A stretch of 64,000 nucleotides of DNA from Acanthaster planci (Eukaryota; Echinodermata; Asteroidea; Valvatida; Acanthasteridae). The notes below the pieces were generated by a model. The model ran no database searches and was not told where the DNA came from. It worked only from the letters and a program-made list of their open reading frames with translations. Each line of letters starts with the position of its first letter. Within the stretch, counting starts at the first letter, position 1. The translations under genes and the position numbers were made by a program. This document shows positions 41,097 through 53,640 of the stretch, piece after piece. The stretch lies in the NCBI RefSeq assembly GCF_001949145.1, contig NW_019091669.1, forward strand, positions 110,741-174,740. The letters are read 5' to 3'.

Positions 41097-42500
41097 AATA
41101 ATGGTCCAAAGCTTAAAAAAAAATTAGGTAGGAATTTGGTCGTGGGTAGCCTAGACATTACTGTAGAAGGGTTCGACTACCGATGAAATGAGCAGCCTGG
41201 ACCGATTAGTAGCACAGTGTTAACTAACCCTTGTACAATTGACTTCAGTAGTTCTTTCCCATCTGTTTAGTATTGTTTCTAGTTCAGATCTCGATGATGT
41301 TCCTTGTAATCTTTACCCCTGTTGCTTATTTGCAACGAGAATGGTTGAATACCACAAAGCCTGTCTCTAATAAAGTAATTTTTAGTTCGTCTGATGTTTG
41401 TAATAATACTTCGGAGTCAAGTCAACCCAGTATCACACACAGGTGTCCTGCGTGATCTTGTCTTGTTTGTGAGGTGGAAATTTTAATGGAATGAGGTGAA
41501 GGTCACCAACGTCTAAAACTAGAATACAGCGTAAAACACTTAAATTTTGCCAAATATGGTTCCTTTTCTGAACGCGAACTTCATGCCAGTTCACTTCAGC
41601 CTTCATTTGGGAGTTTCTGTATTAAGCTTGCAATCGGTAAAATGCATAATTGCGCAATGCCTAAATCAACTCTGGTACATATACTAAATTGTTTTCAGTC
41701 TTTATAAATCTGTTTTTTTTAACTGCAGTTGTTTATAATGTAGTTTTAGTGTTTTTACTATTTTTTTCACTCCAAGTCATCTGTCACCTTCCGTCATTGT
41801 AGTCAGGATGGCATGATCAAATGTCTATTTTTCTCTAGAATATTTCAACTACTACGGAATTGATCACGCTTCAGAGGAAACGTGGGCGTGTTGTTACTCA
41901 GTAAATGTTCGCTTGTGAGTTTTCTCTGTAAAACAACCCGAAAACTCTCTTATTGAATTGTTTGCCTGTTGCTATCGCCAAGTCATGACTTTTCTATTAA
42001 GAAAAATCTTCCCTCCCAAAATACGCAAGATGACATAACAGATTAACTCCAGTTGAATATTGTTGTGGTTTTAGTTGATTATTTGATCGTTTTGTAATTC
42101 ATAGCAGGTAGAATCAAACGAAACAAGGTGTTGACATACACAATATTGTTGACCATTTTAAGGAAAATATCGTCTGAACTCTTCAATGACTGTTTGTAGC
42201 TTAATATCCATGTGTTTTACAAATATAAAGGGTGTTTCTCTGACGCCAAGAAGTACCAACCATCGGATAACAACGCGGACAAAAATATTTCGCAATCCTG
42301 GTATACATCAAGTCGAAAAGAGTGTTGTAAATGTTTGTAAAATGTTTTTGTGTATTATATGGTTTTGTCTAGACTAAAAACAGGAATGCACCCCGCTGTG
42401 GGATTTTATAGTGTGTACTCACTCGACTCAAATTTTTGATCATAGGACTAGTAGAACAAGTTTAGTTCAGTTAGCATATGTGAAATTCCGCCGATGCTTT
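41097..42500 (+). repeat. 3' flank of Ig3, duplicated after Ig4
   Basis: This gene-free flank matches 59091-60660 in order, with clear anchors such as ATGACTGTTTGTAGCTTAA (42187) against ATGGCTGTTTATAGCTTTA (60380). It marks the right part of the duplicated Ig3/Ig4 block. Confidence 0.65.
41369..41374 (+). terminator. AATAAA polyadenylation signal of Ig3
   Basis: AATAAA lies 273 bases after the distal stop at 41096. Confidence 0.45.
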
Positions 42501-43009
42501 ATAACGACATCGTGCTAGGTTGTGTAGAGTAGCTGCAATAGGCCTTCTATCATTAGGATGTGGTAGACGCCTCGTACCATCGTGTATATAGCAAGCTCCA
42601 ATAGACCAATTGCGCCCGCAAGGTCACGTAACTTAAAGTGGGTATTATATATCAACAAGCATATACCGGGCAAGATATGGGACACAGACTAGTTCTGACG
42701 AAAAGCATTTCTGTTCAACAGTTCGTTTGTAAATGATGACGATGGAACATTTAATTCAATGCTGTCATTCTTTACAATGTAACCAAACACGTTACATTAC
42801 TTAAGTACTGAATATACCTAGTCATTAAATTGAGTAACATGACATAAAATAGGATTATACATTTGACAAATTAGATGACAACATTTAGGTTGAAGTTAGA
42901 CAAAACAACCATACAATCTAACATAGGACAGACAAAATGACGAACAAGATAGAACAAACAAGTGTGAAACGACGTCGCATTAATAGAACACATAAATAAA
43001 TATGATTTA

Positions 43010-44125
43010 GGAATATAAGCCGTGCAACTGGGTTTTTAGTTTTCTAACAAACACAGATAAAGAAGTAAATAATTTGAGAGAATCAACTACACCATTTCAG
43101 TACAAGATATCTTAATGAATAACATCGTTCTTAGCCAATGACGTTCTATTAAATTAGACATACCAATTTCCCCTCACACTGCTTCGAGTATTATAATTAT
43201 GAATGCTAGATGCTAAAGTAAAACTAGAATTAAACTTGAAAAGGAGTAGATTGTGCATAAGTTTGTACATGAATTTTCTCAGATTAAGTTCGTACAAATG
43301 GTTACATTGGTTACAATAGGTTTAATTCAGCAAACAAAGGAGCAGAATGATCACGATAGGCAGCATTCAAAATGATGCGGACCGCTCGTTTCTGTAAAGT
43401 GAGCAATTTGTTATATTTGGATGTCATGCAGCCCCAAGTTAAAATGGCATAATTTAAATATGGTTATATGAAAGAATTATACAATGTTAATTAAATCTTA
43501 CTCGGAAGATAATATCTCAAAATATGGAGGGCCTAACGTTTCGATCCTAGCAGAATCTTTCTCAAAGGCAAAATGACAATTAAGTGGACAGGACAAACAA
43601 GCAAATGGACAATCAACCAAGCATGGATGAATGCAAGAGGATAAAAGGAAAGGTCAAGGAGGCTGCAGGCTGGATAAAGGGGCAAAGGATAAAGGCTACT
43701 GCATGAAAGGCATGGTTGAACAACAAAGGCATATCTTAGACGGTTCATGATACCAATACTCTTGGATATTTTTTCTCTTGTTGATCAATATGACATTTCC
43801 ATGTAAGGTTTCCATCAATGATTATACCAAACAAATTAGTATCTTTAACCTGCCTTAATATCGTATTATTTAATAAAGATGGAGCAGTTAGCGGGTACTT
43901 GTATTGACTTGTACACAAAAAATAATATAATGTGATTTAAGGGGATTGATACATAATTTGTTACCTAAGAGACATGAACTGATTTTTGTAATCTCCAGGT
44001 TTAGGTTTTGAGTAGCTTCGTTTATATTAGTGTGAGAATACAACCAACTCGTACCATCAGCAAATAAACGGAATGTCATACAATCTGAGGTATTACATAT
44101 GCCGTTGATATAGAAGAGTAAAATT
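43010..44125 (-). mobile_element. Fragment of a Jockey/CR1-like LINE reverse transcriptase
   Basis: Read on the - strand, 44125-43747 encodes YINGI...FRLFADGTSWLYSH, then LEITKISSCLLGNKLCINPLKSHYIIF and FGIIIDGNLTWKCHI, the palm and thumb landmarks of non-LTR reverse transcriptases. The catalytic FADD is FADG here. After an insertion (43490-43745) the C-terminal region resumes: LNYAILTWGC, LLTLQKRAVRII and HNYNTRSS (about 43470-43130). In-frame stops occur throughout the second part. It is 5'-truncated and dead. Confidence 0.75.
43490..43745 (-). mobile_element. Insertion within the LINE
   Basis: About 255 bases separate two parts of the LINE that should be adjacent. On the - strand it contains GAAAGATTCTGCTAGGATCG then AAACGTTAGGCC, a style of short hairpin plus GAAACG often seen at retroelement ends. 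The family is not identified. Confidence 0.45.
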
Positions 44126-46739
44126 GTATCTAGAGTGAAGGCCGTGGCATGGATGAAAAATCAAGAGTGGTCACCCGAAATTTGGTTTATGCACTTTGTT
44201 TGATTGCTCGGTCTAATGTCGTCTATTAAGGAAGACTTATAAACATACAGAATTACCCAATACACCTGTTCAAACCATTTAAGGGAACCGAGTTATTTGT
44301 CCCCAATGCATGCAATGTGACAGTGGAGACTGATTTGTTTAATGCTGTGCATCACCTGTTACTGGACTGGTGAACAAACTCGTGTCCGTCGTACAAATCG
44401 ACTCGTATGTGAGGTGTAATAAGCTGGATTACAAATCCCAGTGGCATGAAAAATACCGGCAACCCCAAAAATTAACCACGACCAAAAAATAATATAGCCC
44501 GCATATAAACACTGCAAAAAGACAAGTATTGCTTCCCTTTCAGTCCACAAAGTTGGAGTTAAGCAACCATGCCATTTGGAAAACTCCTAATTCCTCAAAA
44601 CTCCAGTAATAACAAACAGTGGACAGCTGAGGGGTCAATAACAGGAAAAACAATACTCGTATGCAACTCTACCAGGATCCTGGTTTTGGTCTAAATTTCT
44701 GTCCGACTAGTGGCTAGGGACAAGAGTTCCGCGAAAGGGTTCCTGGGTCACCATTTCCAGTCCAGTAACCGTAATACGGGTGAAAACTGTCATATGATGC
44801 GCGATATGCGGAAAAGGGGGATCCCTGTATTGTTTCTTCTTTTTTGTTGGTGAAATCTTTGGAATTCCTTTCAGATTTCCGAGGGGGGTACAGTAGGTAC
44901 AATAGCCTAAGAGTATATAGTCTTGGTTTCAAGACGTTAGTGCTTGAGAGCAGACACCGTGCATTGTGCGCCCCCTAACGACTCATAATTAGACCGTGCG
45001 CCAGCTCGAATTAACGTCTTGGGAATCCTGCAGCAGCGTTTTAACTTGTACTTTATTTTTTCCTCAGCTTTCCAAGGGAACCAATCAGCACAAGCTAAAT
45101 TGTATGCATAATAAATTTCGATGACCTCAATAATACACCATGGTAAGGTCACATGCACCATGAGTCCCGTCAACACAGACACGACAACACAGACGTTCGT
45201 ACAGAGTTAGCACGGAGTAGAACAGGTGATACTCAGACTAGCTTAGGCCTAGGTTATGACAGAGGATGCTATTCCTGGTGACCCATAATCATGTCCAGTC
45301 AGTATGCCCTCCCCAGCTAACTAGAGCATCATTAGAGACCATGTAGACCTTAACCTTGGAGGACGGAGTACCCGGACTGCAAAGGTGTTCAGGCTGCACT
45401 GAAAAAGGATGTTCCACATGTCCTCTTTCATTTTCCTTTCAATTTTTCGGGTGGTTGACCAATGAATTTTTGAGAAATTTTCACCAGAAGTAGACCAACC
45501 TTAAAATGCAGAAAATGTCCCTGCCCAGAAAAGTAGCCATTTTGAAAACCTTCCCTTCGGCAAAATGGCTCAAATGGTGCCACTTTCAAACCCGATTGCA
45601 TCCAAATTGCTCAGAATTGGAAGCCCCGAGTCAGGCCCAGAGGTATAGTCTCATATTTCTTCAATTCCTCAGTTCCATGGCTCTCAGGACCCTCTAATAT
45701 AGAATATTTTGAGTGTATAACTTTTATCAATGAGCTCGGCAGACTTATTTCTGGCGTAAATACGAGGGTGCACCCGTAACGGCTTGATTAAATCCAATCA
45801 ACAGACTCGCAACCAATAATACGCTGGTGACCAATCAACGGGCCTGAAATCCCCACGGGACAGGAGATCCAGTCCACAGAAAACCAAAACCTGAGAGCAA
45901 ACATTCAAAAGTCATAGATACACAATAATAACAACAATCAGATTTTACCTATGCAGGAAGCATTTAAAATGATTCAGTTGTGCATGGCTCATTCTATGGT
46001 TTCCTAAAGCCTCAATGAAGCAGTTAACATGTATTTACACTTAAATCAGGCTGCAGAACGGGTTCTTACACTTCGACTAACAACAAAAAGTAAAAAACAA
46101 AAACAATAAAAAACCCCCAAAACATTATAGTTTGACGGTCAAATTACTGGATTTTCAATCTAAATCTAGCCTTTAATTTACAAGAAATGTAAATACAGGA
46201 GAGGCATTTCACTGAGCTACAACACACATTCACACACGCAGCCATGTACACGTACACGTCCCTGTACTATTGAACTGTTAACCGTTAATGTAAATTTCAC
46301 TTGCAAGAAAATTGGCACATTCATACTCCATAAAAGCATACGCCCCAGCATAAAAATGTGTGAGTAAACCCCTTTAATTAAAATATCGATATTTTATTTG
46401 AGACCACTTTACTTACGATACCCCCAGCATTATACAAAGTCACATGTATTGAGGAAAGGCCGTCCTCGAAGTTAAAAGTAGATAGACCAAAAGCTCTTAC
46501 AAAGTATTCAAACCTTCATTTGCCTCAGGTGGCTTGTGTTGAGGATTAAACCGTATAAAAAAAATCGCTTCCGAATTTTTTATGAACCTCTCTCTAAATA
46601 ACATAGTTTCATTATTGAAGCCATATGATCAGTCTTTGCTGATTCGGAAACCTATATTGTCGCAATGCATTTGATACTCCCTTGACACTAATTCCAGACT
46701 TATTTAGACAACCCCCCCCCCATTTTCCAGGAACTAGTA
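44126..46739. other. Gene-free spacer
   Basis: No gene recognised. A 13-base inverted pair GTTACTGGACTGG / CCAGTCCAGTAAC at about 44358 and 44758 is too short to define an element. Confidence 0.5.
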
Positions 46740-47240
46740 CGATGTGTGTGGTGCAGAGAACATGGCGAAATTACGAGCAACCGTCGGCTCGCTGCTTGAC
46801 ATTGTTACTTAAGCCTATTGCATTTCTGTTCCTGCCGTGTTCGATACTAATTATCCACATCACCAGTATGTAAAAGCCTGTGGAATTTCATTTCATTTAA
46901 CTGTTGAACACCAGTAACCAACATAAACCAATTTTAGTCTTGTTTTATCCTGCTTAAAGCACGATGGACTATTTTAATCTATATTATATCTTTACAGATT
47001 AAGGCATGGCCAAGATATTGGATCTACACTTCTTTCTATTTCATTATTTCCATTACAAACAAAAGCGCACTTACAAACGGATTGATACTGGTACCCCAAG
47101 AAAGAAAGAAAAAATAAATAAATAAAAGGTTGCACTTGTTCTCAAATGGCTTCTACCAACAAGGACTCCAGCGATCACATTCAAACTGAACTGCACAGTC
47201 AAATCCATGAGAGGTAAGATATGATCACAGAGCTTTAAAA
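46740..47240 (+). repeat. Second copy of the Ig2 5' block
   Basis: Aligns with 33880-34450 at diverged but continuous similarity. It should introduce a receptor gene, but none follows; the sequence passes straight into the copy of the Ig2 3' flank. Confidence 0.75.
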
Positions 47241-47255
47241 AACAGTCATGGAGCC

Positions 47256-47780
47256 AGGAATGAACAATACACCATATTCCTTTTACACACAGGGCAGAGG
47301 AAACATATGCAATTGCACTTAGGTTTAAATAAATAACAATGTGTTACAGTATAAATGATCCCGGAAAGAAGCAAAATTGTAAATCAGAGCTGAGGTACAG
47401 ATAAGTTCGATAAAACAACCGTGTATAATACTGGCCTTGATGTCCGAAAGAAACGGAAAACAGTCAGCCAAACACACTTAGTCAAACAAACTCGCTTCTA
47501 ACTGCAAAACATTTTAGCAAACAAAATAAAACCGAAAGCAGTTACATATGTTTAAGTAGGTTATATATATAAAACAGCGCCTAGCCACAACGGAAGTCTG
47601 TTGAAATGAACAAGTAAGTACTTTTTATTTTTAAGTTATTGAACTGAATCAAACCATGACGACATTCTGCAAGGAAGAAACAAGATCCCCCCATTAAGAG
47701 TTATTTTACAAATCCATATGAAATACTTTTGAACGATGTATGGGTTTGTGTTGAATGTGAACAGATTTTGTTTAGTTCCA
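47256..47780 (+). repeat. Second copy of the Ig2 3' block
   Basis: Aligns with 37058 onward from AATGAACAATAC. Only about 15 bases separate it from the 5' block copy. Confidence 0.7.
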
Positions 47781-47782
47781 CC

Positions 47783-47930
47783 ATTGGTATGTATAGTGAC
47801 CAGGGAAATCTAGCTCATGCCTTGGTTTGTACAGTGACCAGTGAAATCTAACCCCTGGCTTGGTTTGCACAGTAACCGGTGAAATCTAGCTCCAGTCCTG
47901 CTTTTTCAGTGGCCAGTTCTTCAATTAATA
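47783..47930 (+). repeat. 38-bp tandem repeat made from an Ig F-strand segment
   Basis: Four units start at 47783, 47821, 47859 and 47897, each a version of CTTGGTTTGTACAGTGACCA then GTGAAATCTAGCTCCAG. The core matches the LVCTVTS codons of the second Ig domain, so a receptor fragment has been amplified locally. Confidence 0.7.
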
Positions 47931-47939
47931 ATACGAAAT

Positions 47940-48300
47940 AATGATAACAGATTTATTTAGCACGTTTGACTATGGATACAATTGATACAGTGAAGAAAGC
48001 CCGTGGTGAAACGCGTTAGTTGTCATTATGACCGTGGAATAAACTAATGGATTTTGGCTAAGCTTTAAAAGTGTTGAGTGGATAAGTGCTATGGATGCTT
48101 TGACGAAGAAAGTTCCAGTACAGGGGATCAGAGATCGACAAGGCCTTGTCCCTGCCTTTTTGAATATGCGTGGAACTGGAGATTGTTGCTGGAGCAGAGA
48201 CCACTTCGGCCAGGTGGGTTGAGTTTGAGAGATTCTAGCGCGTAAGTCGTGCATGATCATTGATGTTTTGAAGATTATTGTCCGACTGGTAACCAGTCAC
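47940..48300. mobile_element. Unclassified insertion in receptor-derived DNA
   Basis: About 360 bases interrupt the alignment between 47.8-48.5 kb and psi-a/psi-c. It contains GAAGAAAGCCCGTGGTGAAA then CGCGTTAG, which resembles motifs near the ends of some retroelements. No coding motif is seen. Confidence 0.35.
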
Positions 48301-48998
48301 AGGAAAGGGCTTGCTTAGGGGCGGATCGGTAATTTTTGCTGGGATGGGGGAAATTTGGTCTTGGGTGTCACTGTACATGTACGTAGTTGTTGCAGTTGGT
48401 GCCGTCGGTGAAGCTATTCAACGTCTACATTGTGTCCTTAACCGTACACTGCACTCAAAATAAAACCCGTATGTGATTTATATTTTAAGCGGTTTTCCAA
48501 CCTTTAGATGTAGACCCCTCTATTTGTTTCTCTGAAATTTTTTTCCGAGCACGTATGATGTTTTCTTTAGGAATTTCAGTGACAATATGTTTCACTTTAG
48601 ACTAAGCAGCTTGCTCAAAACCAAACTGGAAGGGCTAAATCTAGCTCCGGAGATTTGGAAATGCTCAGAATTCGAATGCGCAATATTCTAAAACTGGTTT
48701 AATGGTTCTTTAATGAATGCATGAACGAGGAAACAATGGACCAGAAAATATTTATCGAAATTGCCTTATTCAATCAAGTATTCCCTTTTCGTTATCAAAA
48801 TAAATCGTTGGACAGAATGAAAAAAGAAACATGTGCGAGTTTTCAATATTAAAGGGAATAACCGAGTAGGACGCTTTAGAGAATATTCGAGCTCTTGAGC
48901 TGAATCACAAAGAAGGAAAAAGCGAGATTACATAGATTTTCATCTGGAACACTGTGCTTCTAACGCAGCAGCAGACGATCTCTTGGCAAGCATCTTCG
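48301..48998 (+). repeat. Receptor-derived debris and flank upstream of psi-b
   Basis: 48301-48510 continues the psi-a/psi-c-like spacer (GTGTCCTTAACCGTACACTG against GTGTCCTTAACCGTGCACTG at 38122). 48540-48650 repeats the CACGTATGATGTTTTC...AATCTAGCTCCGG segment once more. The remainder is the immediate 5' flank of psi-b. Confidence 0.5.
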
Positions 48999-50226
48999 AT
49001 GGATTTTGTTCTCCTCAGCTTAGCTTTCTTAACCTGTATTTTAAAGGAAGGGAGCCCTTTGCTACTGACAAGAGAATCACACCAACCAGTCGATGAGTTC
49101 ATAAACGTCAGGGAGGGCGAAGTATTATCCGTGAACTGTTCTGTTTCTGACAAATTCTTGCAACAGGTATGGTGGGGTCGATTAATCGGATCCGAAAAAG
49201 TCTGGCTGACGGAAGAATGCATCATGCACTCCAGCGATTCTCGATTCTCGGTTTCACCCCGCCAGTTTGACCAGAAGTACAGTATTTATTCCATGCATCT
49301 AACGATGGTAAGTATATTTGTCATGCAGTGTGGGGTGGTAGTCAGTCGTTTGGTTACATCATGGTATCGGTACGGTACTTTCCTAAAGAGAACCCTCTTG
49401 CACAACGACAAGCGACATCGTTTCAAGAGAAACCATCGCTGTGTGATGTGATACAGCTATCGGCAATCCTAAGGTTACCATCACCTGGACAGTTGTTCCC
49501 ATGGGTGATAAAAGCATCACAGGTAACATCTCAGGTTACGAACTATTGCAGAACAAACGCGTGAGGAGTGTTGTTAGATTTGGTAGGGAGCTATGGAATC
49601 AGACCTTAGTTTGAAGAGTGACCAGTTCTGCATTTCCAGGCCGGGAAAGGGAATGCTTCATTGTTCCCTTCGTTCCTGCAACTGTAAGTCACCTCACAAC
49701 AAATTTCACAACGAATATCCCACATGTGACACATTCCAAATCTTGATATCATTTCGACTGTATTGATAGTTCTTACCTGCTTCACCGCTGCGCCGTCATT
49801 GTTCTGGTTATTTGCATCATAAAGCGGAAAAGAAGCGTGCAAGAACCCCCAAAATCTAACAATACCGACCGGAGAAACAACCAACACTGCTCTCGAAGTC
49901 ATGGAAATCAAGCACAGTGGTGGGAGTGGCACAATCACGAAATCGGCGGATTGGAGACCATTAAGAAATACCGCGTGCAAAGTTGATGTGGACATAATTC
50001 GCGACCCTGTTTTCCAGGAGATAGAGGAAGGAGACATCGTAGACGAGCGTGTCAATAGCAGTAGGCCTACCGGCAACCCCGTGCGAACAGGACAAGATAG
50101 CGGCGACGTGATGGGAGGTAACAAGTAACAGCTCAAGACTTGAAAGGATTTCAGTGGATGATAATTTTGATATGGTTGATAATCCAATTTATCATTCCGG
50201 TGGTAGGAAGACGATAGATAGCAACT
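48999..50226 (+). pseudogene. Ig-receptor pseudogene psi-b
   Basis: From ATG 48999 a signal peptide (FVLLSLAFLTCIL) and most of Ig domain 1 are intact (SVNCSV, QVWWGR, YSIYSMHLTM). A few codons plus a frame are then lost just before GKYICHAVWGG, which continues one frame over (about 49311-49400). Ig domain 2 is decayed, and the codon for its F-strand Cys is TGA (49612-49614, before RVTSSAFPG). A membrane-helix remnant lies at about 49765-49850, and a tail remnant continues to a frame-shifted MVDNPIYHSGG (about 50170-50205), the family NPxY box. No intact receptor can be made. Relation: closest to Ig2 in domain 1; tail closest to psi-c. Confidence 0.85.
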
Positions 50227-50299
50227 AAGAAACTTTAAGACATCTCAAAGCAAAAGAGCGATTTCATTTTATATGAACCCCCCGGGCCCCCCCCGGCTA

Positions 50300-50990
50300 T
50301 GCCCATGGCTCCAAGTCAGCCAGGCGTTGCGGGATCAGGTCCTGATCTGTATATTCAAGATCCCTAAAACAAACACTCTCAAGTGAAAACGCGTGCTTCT
50401 CCACATCGCCAATGTCTGCGACCGCGGGAGTCCATCGTCCGCTGTTTGGACTATTTTGGCCATCATTTCAGGGATTTAATCCTGCATTGTTGTCTTTCTT
50501 ATATGTTCTGGATTTGGAAGCAGAAGAGGCGGCGAACAGATGGAGACAGAGGGGGGATAAACAATGCAGGAACCGGGACCCCGGCAGTGGGACTCAGGAA
50601 CAACTCGGAAGCAGGCAGGAGCGTGGGAGTTGGTATCTCGCCCTCTTTCACGCAAATGACCAGCGGCTGGAGTGGGGAGGCTACTGGAGCAAATCCAGCC
50701 TGTGAAACAAGATCCATACCCAGGGAAGGCGTGTGTGGGTCATCTCTCTATAAAGGAATACAGCCAGAGCACGCCAAATCACCTTCCCGTACCTGACGCC
50801 AATGCATCAAGTATGAATTCTTGTGTAAGATACGATGGGGACAGTGGGGACTGTGACAGTGACTAAGTGTCCCAAGAGACTCAAGAATGTATGTATCAAC
50901 AAACACTGTTAAACTCCACTCATCGATTTTGCCGGAAAGCAACTGCCCAAGAAATGAACTGTGCACGTAACACATAAATCAGTGTCATAT
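50300..50990 (+). pseudogene. Ig-receptor fragment psi-b2 (Ig3-like)
   Basis: A 5'-truncated copy related to Ig3. It starts at GATCAGGTCCTGATCTGTAT (50330, Ig2-domain F strand of Ig3), then a membrane-helix remnant, WKQKRRRTDGDRG (juxtamembrane; Ig3 has LKQKRQQRDRR), a stretch aligned with the Ig3 serine-rich tail, and NSCVRYDGDSGDCDSD, where the ITIM is lost (VTYETV to VRYDGD) and a stop follows. The next bases still align with Ig3 across the position of its premature TAA, and there psi-b2 has sense codons. Confidence 0.75.
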
Positions 50991-53194
50991 AGAGCCTAAG
51001 AGTTGGCCCCTGAAGGCGCAGTTCAGGAGCCTTTGGATTTGAAACATTAAAAATGTTGAAATTTGTAATTTATTTTTTCAAATTTGGAATAATGAAAAAA
51101 ATCCACTCGTAAAAGGCTTTTTGTAAAATATTTGCCAGCAGATCAATTTAGGGAGACTGAAAAATTACCTGACCTTAAAGAGAAATATCCTGCCAAATTT
51201 GACCTATCACTTCCGAAAATTTAAAACACATGAAGAACAGTGCATTTTGGTGGACCTATATGCAAATGAACAGGTACGGGATTATACTTAATGGTAGTCT
51301 TTCGATAAAAGCCAAAATAGTAACAGATTAAAATATCTTATTTTTTGGTAATTTATTAGGAAATAAACTTAAACATTAACCTGCTTTGACAAAAGATTCT
51401 AATGTATAATCTAACCTTTGCTGACAAGAACTGCATCAGGTCAACTCTACTGAATCTAGAGTCCATCAACTGCAGGTAGTTCAAGCTTTGCAACGTTGTA
51501 CAATCTCATTTATACTCCCAGAACTGAGAGGTCGTTACCCAGCTGTCAATGCCGGGACAAGTAATTCAAAGGAATGTAAAAACTGAACTCCTCTTTGGAA
51601 CTTTTGCAAAATTTACAATTTATTTACAAAATCAAAATGTGTTTTGTCTGGTTGAAAGACTTTGGCTCCGATTACTTTTTCACAGACAGAAATCCTCGTC
51701 TTACAAAGATGGAATAGTGAATAAATTCACGTAATAAAACCCAATATTACAAGGCCTTTTCTTTCGTTCTTTTCTTGTCGTACATTTCCAGAGTACAATT
51801 ATTTCTCTCTTTACTTAAAACATTACCTTTAATCTCTGTTCTTTAAATTACAACATACAAAAAAATTATCACTCAAATCTTTGGTCCTGAGTCACACTGC
51901 AGATTCACAGATGTGTTCTTGTTAGATGCTTCCTCTGCAAGGTTTTCCTCCAGTTATTCATAGGCCGTCATCTGTGTGAGGTGGTTTTCAGTGACCAAAG
52001 CCAACGAGTTTTTCCAACTTGTGGATATCTAATTAATATAAAGAGAAATCGAACCTCTCGAAATTATCTATCTTATGACCAGTTTGGACGGTTAGAGCAA
52101 CATAAACCGTATAGCAAATCATATACTTCGGACAATCTACTACAGTAAGATAAATGCATAGATTTGATACGTTAGTACAATTCAACCAATATAAGGTTTT
52201 CTTCTCCTTAGAAATTTTATACCAGGTAATGAACTTAAGCTTGTAAACAAATTAAATCTTTTCGAAAAGTTAAAACTTACGAGTTTTTTCAGGTGTTTCT
52301 TTCAGGTTGAGTCTTCCCTGCTACCAAACTCCCAACGAGTTCTTAAATTAATGTAGTTTTGCCAAACGGTAAAACGTTGGCAAGTGTCAACCACTTTTAT
52401 CAAACTTTTAAAAGTTAAACTGTTTACGGCTCCAACACCAGATAACTGTGTTGGCTGATGCACAGACTACAACCTACTTCTTAGCAAGTGGCAATCCAAC
52501 ATACATCCTCTCTATCTGCAAGCAACCTGATCTACTTGCATTACACTACTTCCCTCTGAATCTACCCAAAAAAAAGGTTTTTTCCCTACAGCTACGCACA
52601 AAGGAGGATGAGCCTTTTCTTACACCTATACACAAAAACTCTTATATCATTAATTAGCCTAACAATATCGAACTAAATGAAAATGTGCAGCTGGACTGGT
52701 GACCCTACACTAAAAGAGATCATGGTGAGTACTATCACTGAACTAAGGGAACAATAAATATACATGAAGGCAACTCATGGCCAAAAGACAGTGAAAGAAA
52801 AGGGGGAACTGTAATACAAGAGTCTGAACAATGAACTTTTGGAATCAACTATTCGGCTGAAGGTAAGTAAAGAACAAGAACAAGCAAAAAAAACAAACAA
52901 ACCAAAAATGGAACTACTGTGACACCATTTCCGGGTGACGTTTCCTCAATGTTACTCTGCGAGGACAAAGGGAAAATACCGACATGAGCGTGTTGGGTGG
53001 TTTCAGTTAGGAATCATTCTTTCAAAAATTATCGACCGTGATAGGACGTCCCCATGTAAAATCCCCATAGGCAGGCCACGCGAGGGGTACAGAAGCTCAC
53101 TGAATGACCCTTTACTCTCAGGCTTTATTTAGGCTCTGAAAACTGCTACCCGTTGATATTGCTCTGTATGAAGTTTCATGTGTCAGGAAGCGAG
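50991..53194. other. Gene-free DNA
   Basis: AT-rich sequence, no supported gene or clear repeat. Confidence 0.5.
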
Positions 53195-53640
53195 GATACA
53201 TGGCCAAAAAATGTGTAACACAAAACAATTTCTCCAAACGACCCGGTTACCAGGAAATACTGACCAAAATGGTTCAGCATGATATTGAACACTCCTTACG
53301 CGCTCTGATTCTGATCCAAGCGCTCCATCTGGGCAGGGCTGCAGTCATATTCTATTTCTATTCTGCAACCATCGCAACTCTCTGGGGTGCAGTGAACTAA
53401 TTCCAGCCCCAAACCGACATTTCTGGAGCTTCACGTGTTCAAAGTAGTTCGCTGCACTCTATTGAATAACACTGTACTAGCAAAATACTATCCACTGAAT
53501 CACAAACCATGGAACCTGTTGGCCCTCTTTTTGGGTGTCCCGGATAAAATAATTTGAAAGTGGGTTTCCCTTTGTCCTGTCATCATCACTTTTATACAAA
53601 AACGATCGTGTCAAATATAAAACGCATGCAACCGAAATTA
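53195..53640. repeat. Duplicated segment D1
   Basis: Diverged copy of 61580-62410: shared anchors include the GCGCTCCATCTGGGCAGGGC / GCGCTAACTCTTGGCAGCTG region followed by TTCTATTT and CTATCGCAACTC-type sequence, and later TTGAAAGTGGGTTTCC / TTGAAAGTGGGGTTCC. No function is recognised. Confidence 0.6.

Noticed and set aside
44354-44772. Possible 400-bp element with GTTACTGGACTGG inverted ends
   Set aside because: Only 13 matching bases, with no extension and no target duplication.
47970-48070. Possible hammerhead ribozyme around GTGAAGA...GAAAC
   Set aside because: The CUGAUGA core is not present and the stems do not pair convincingly.
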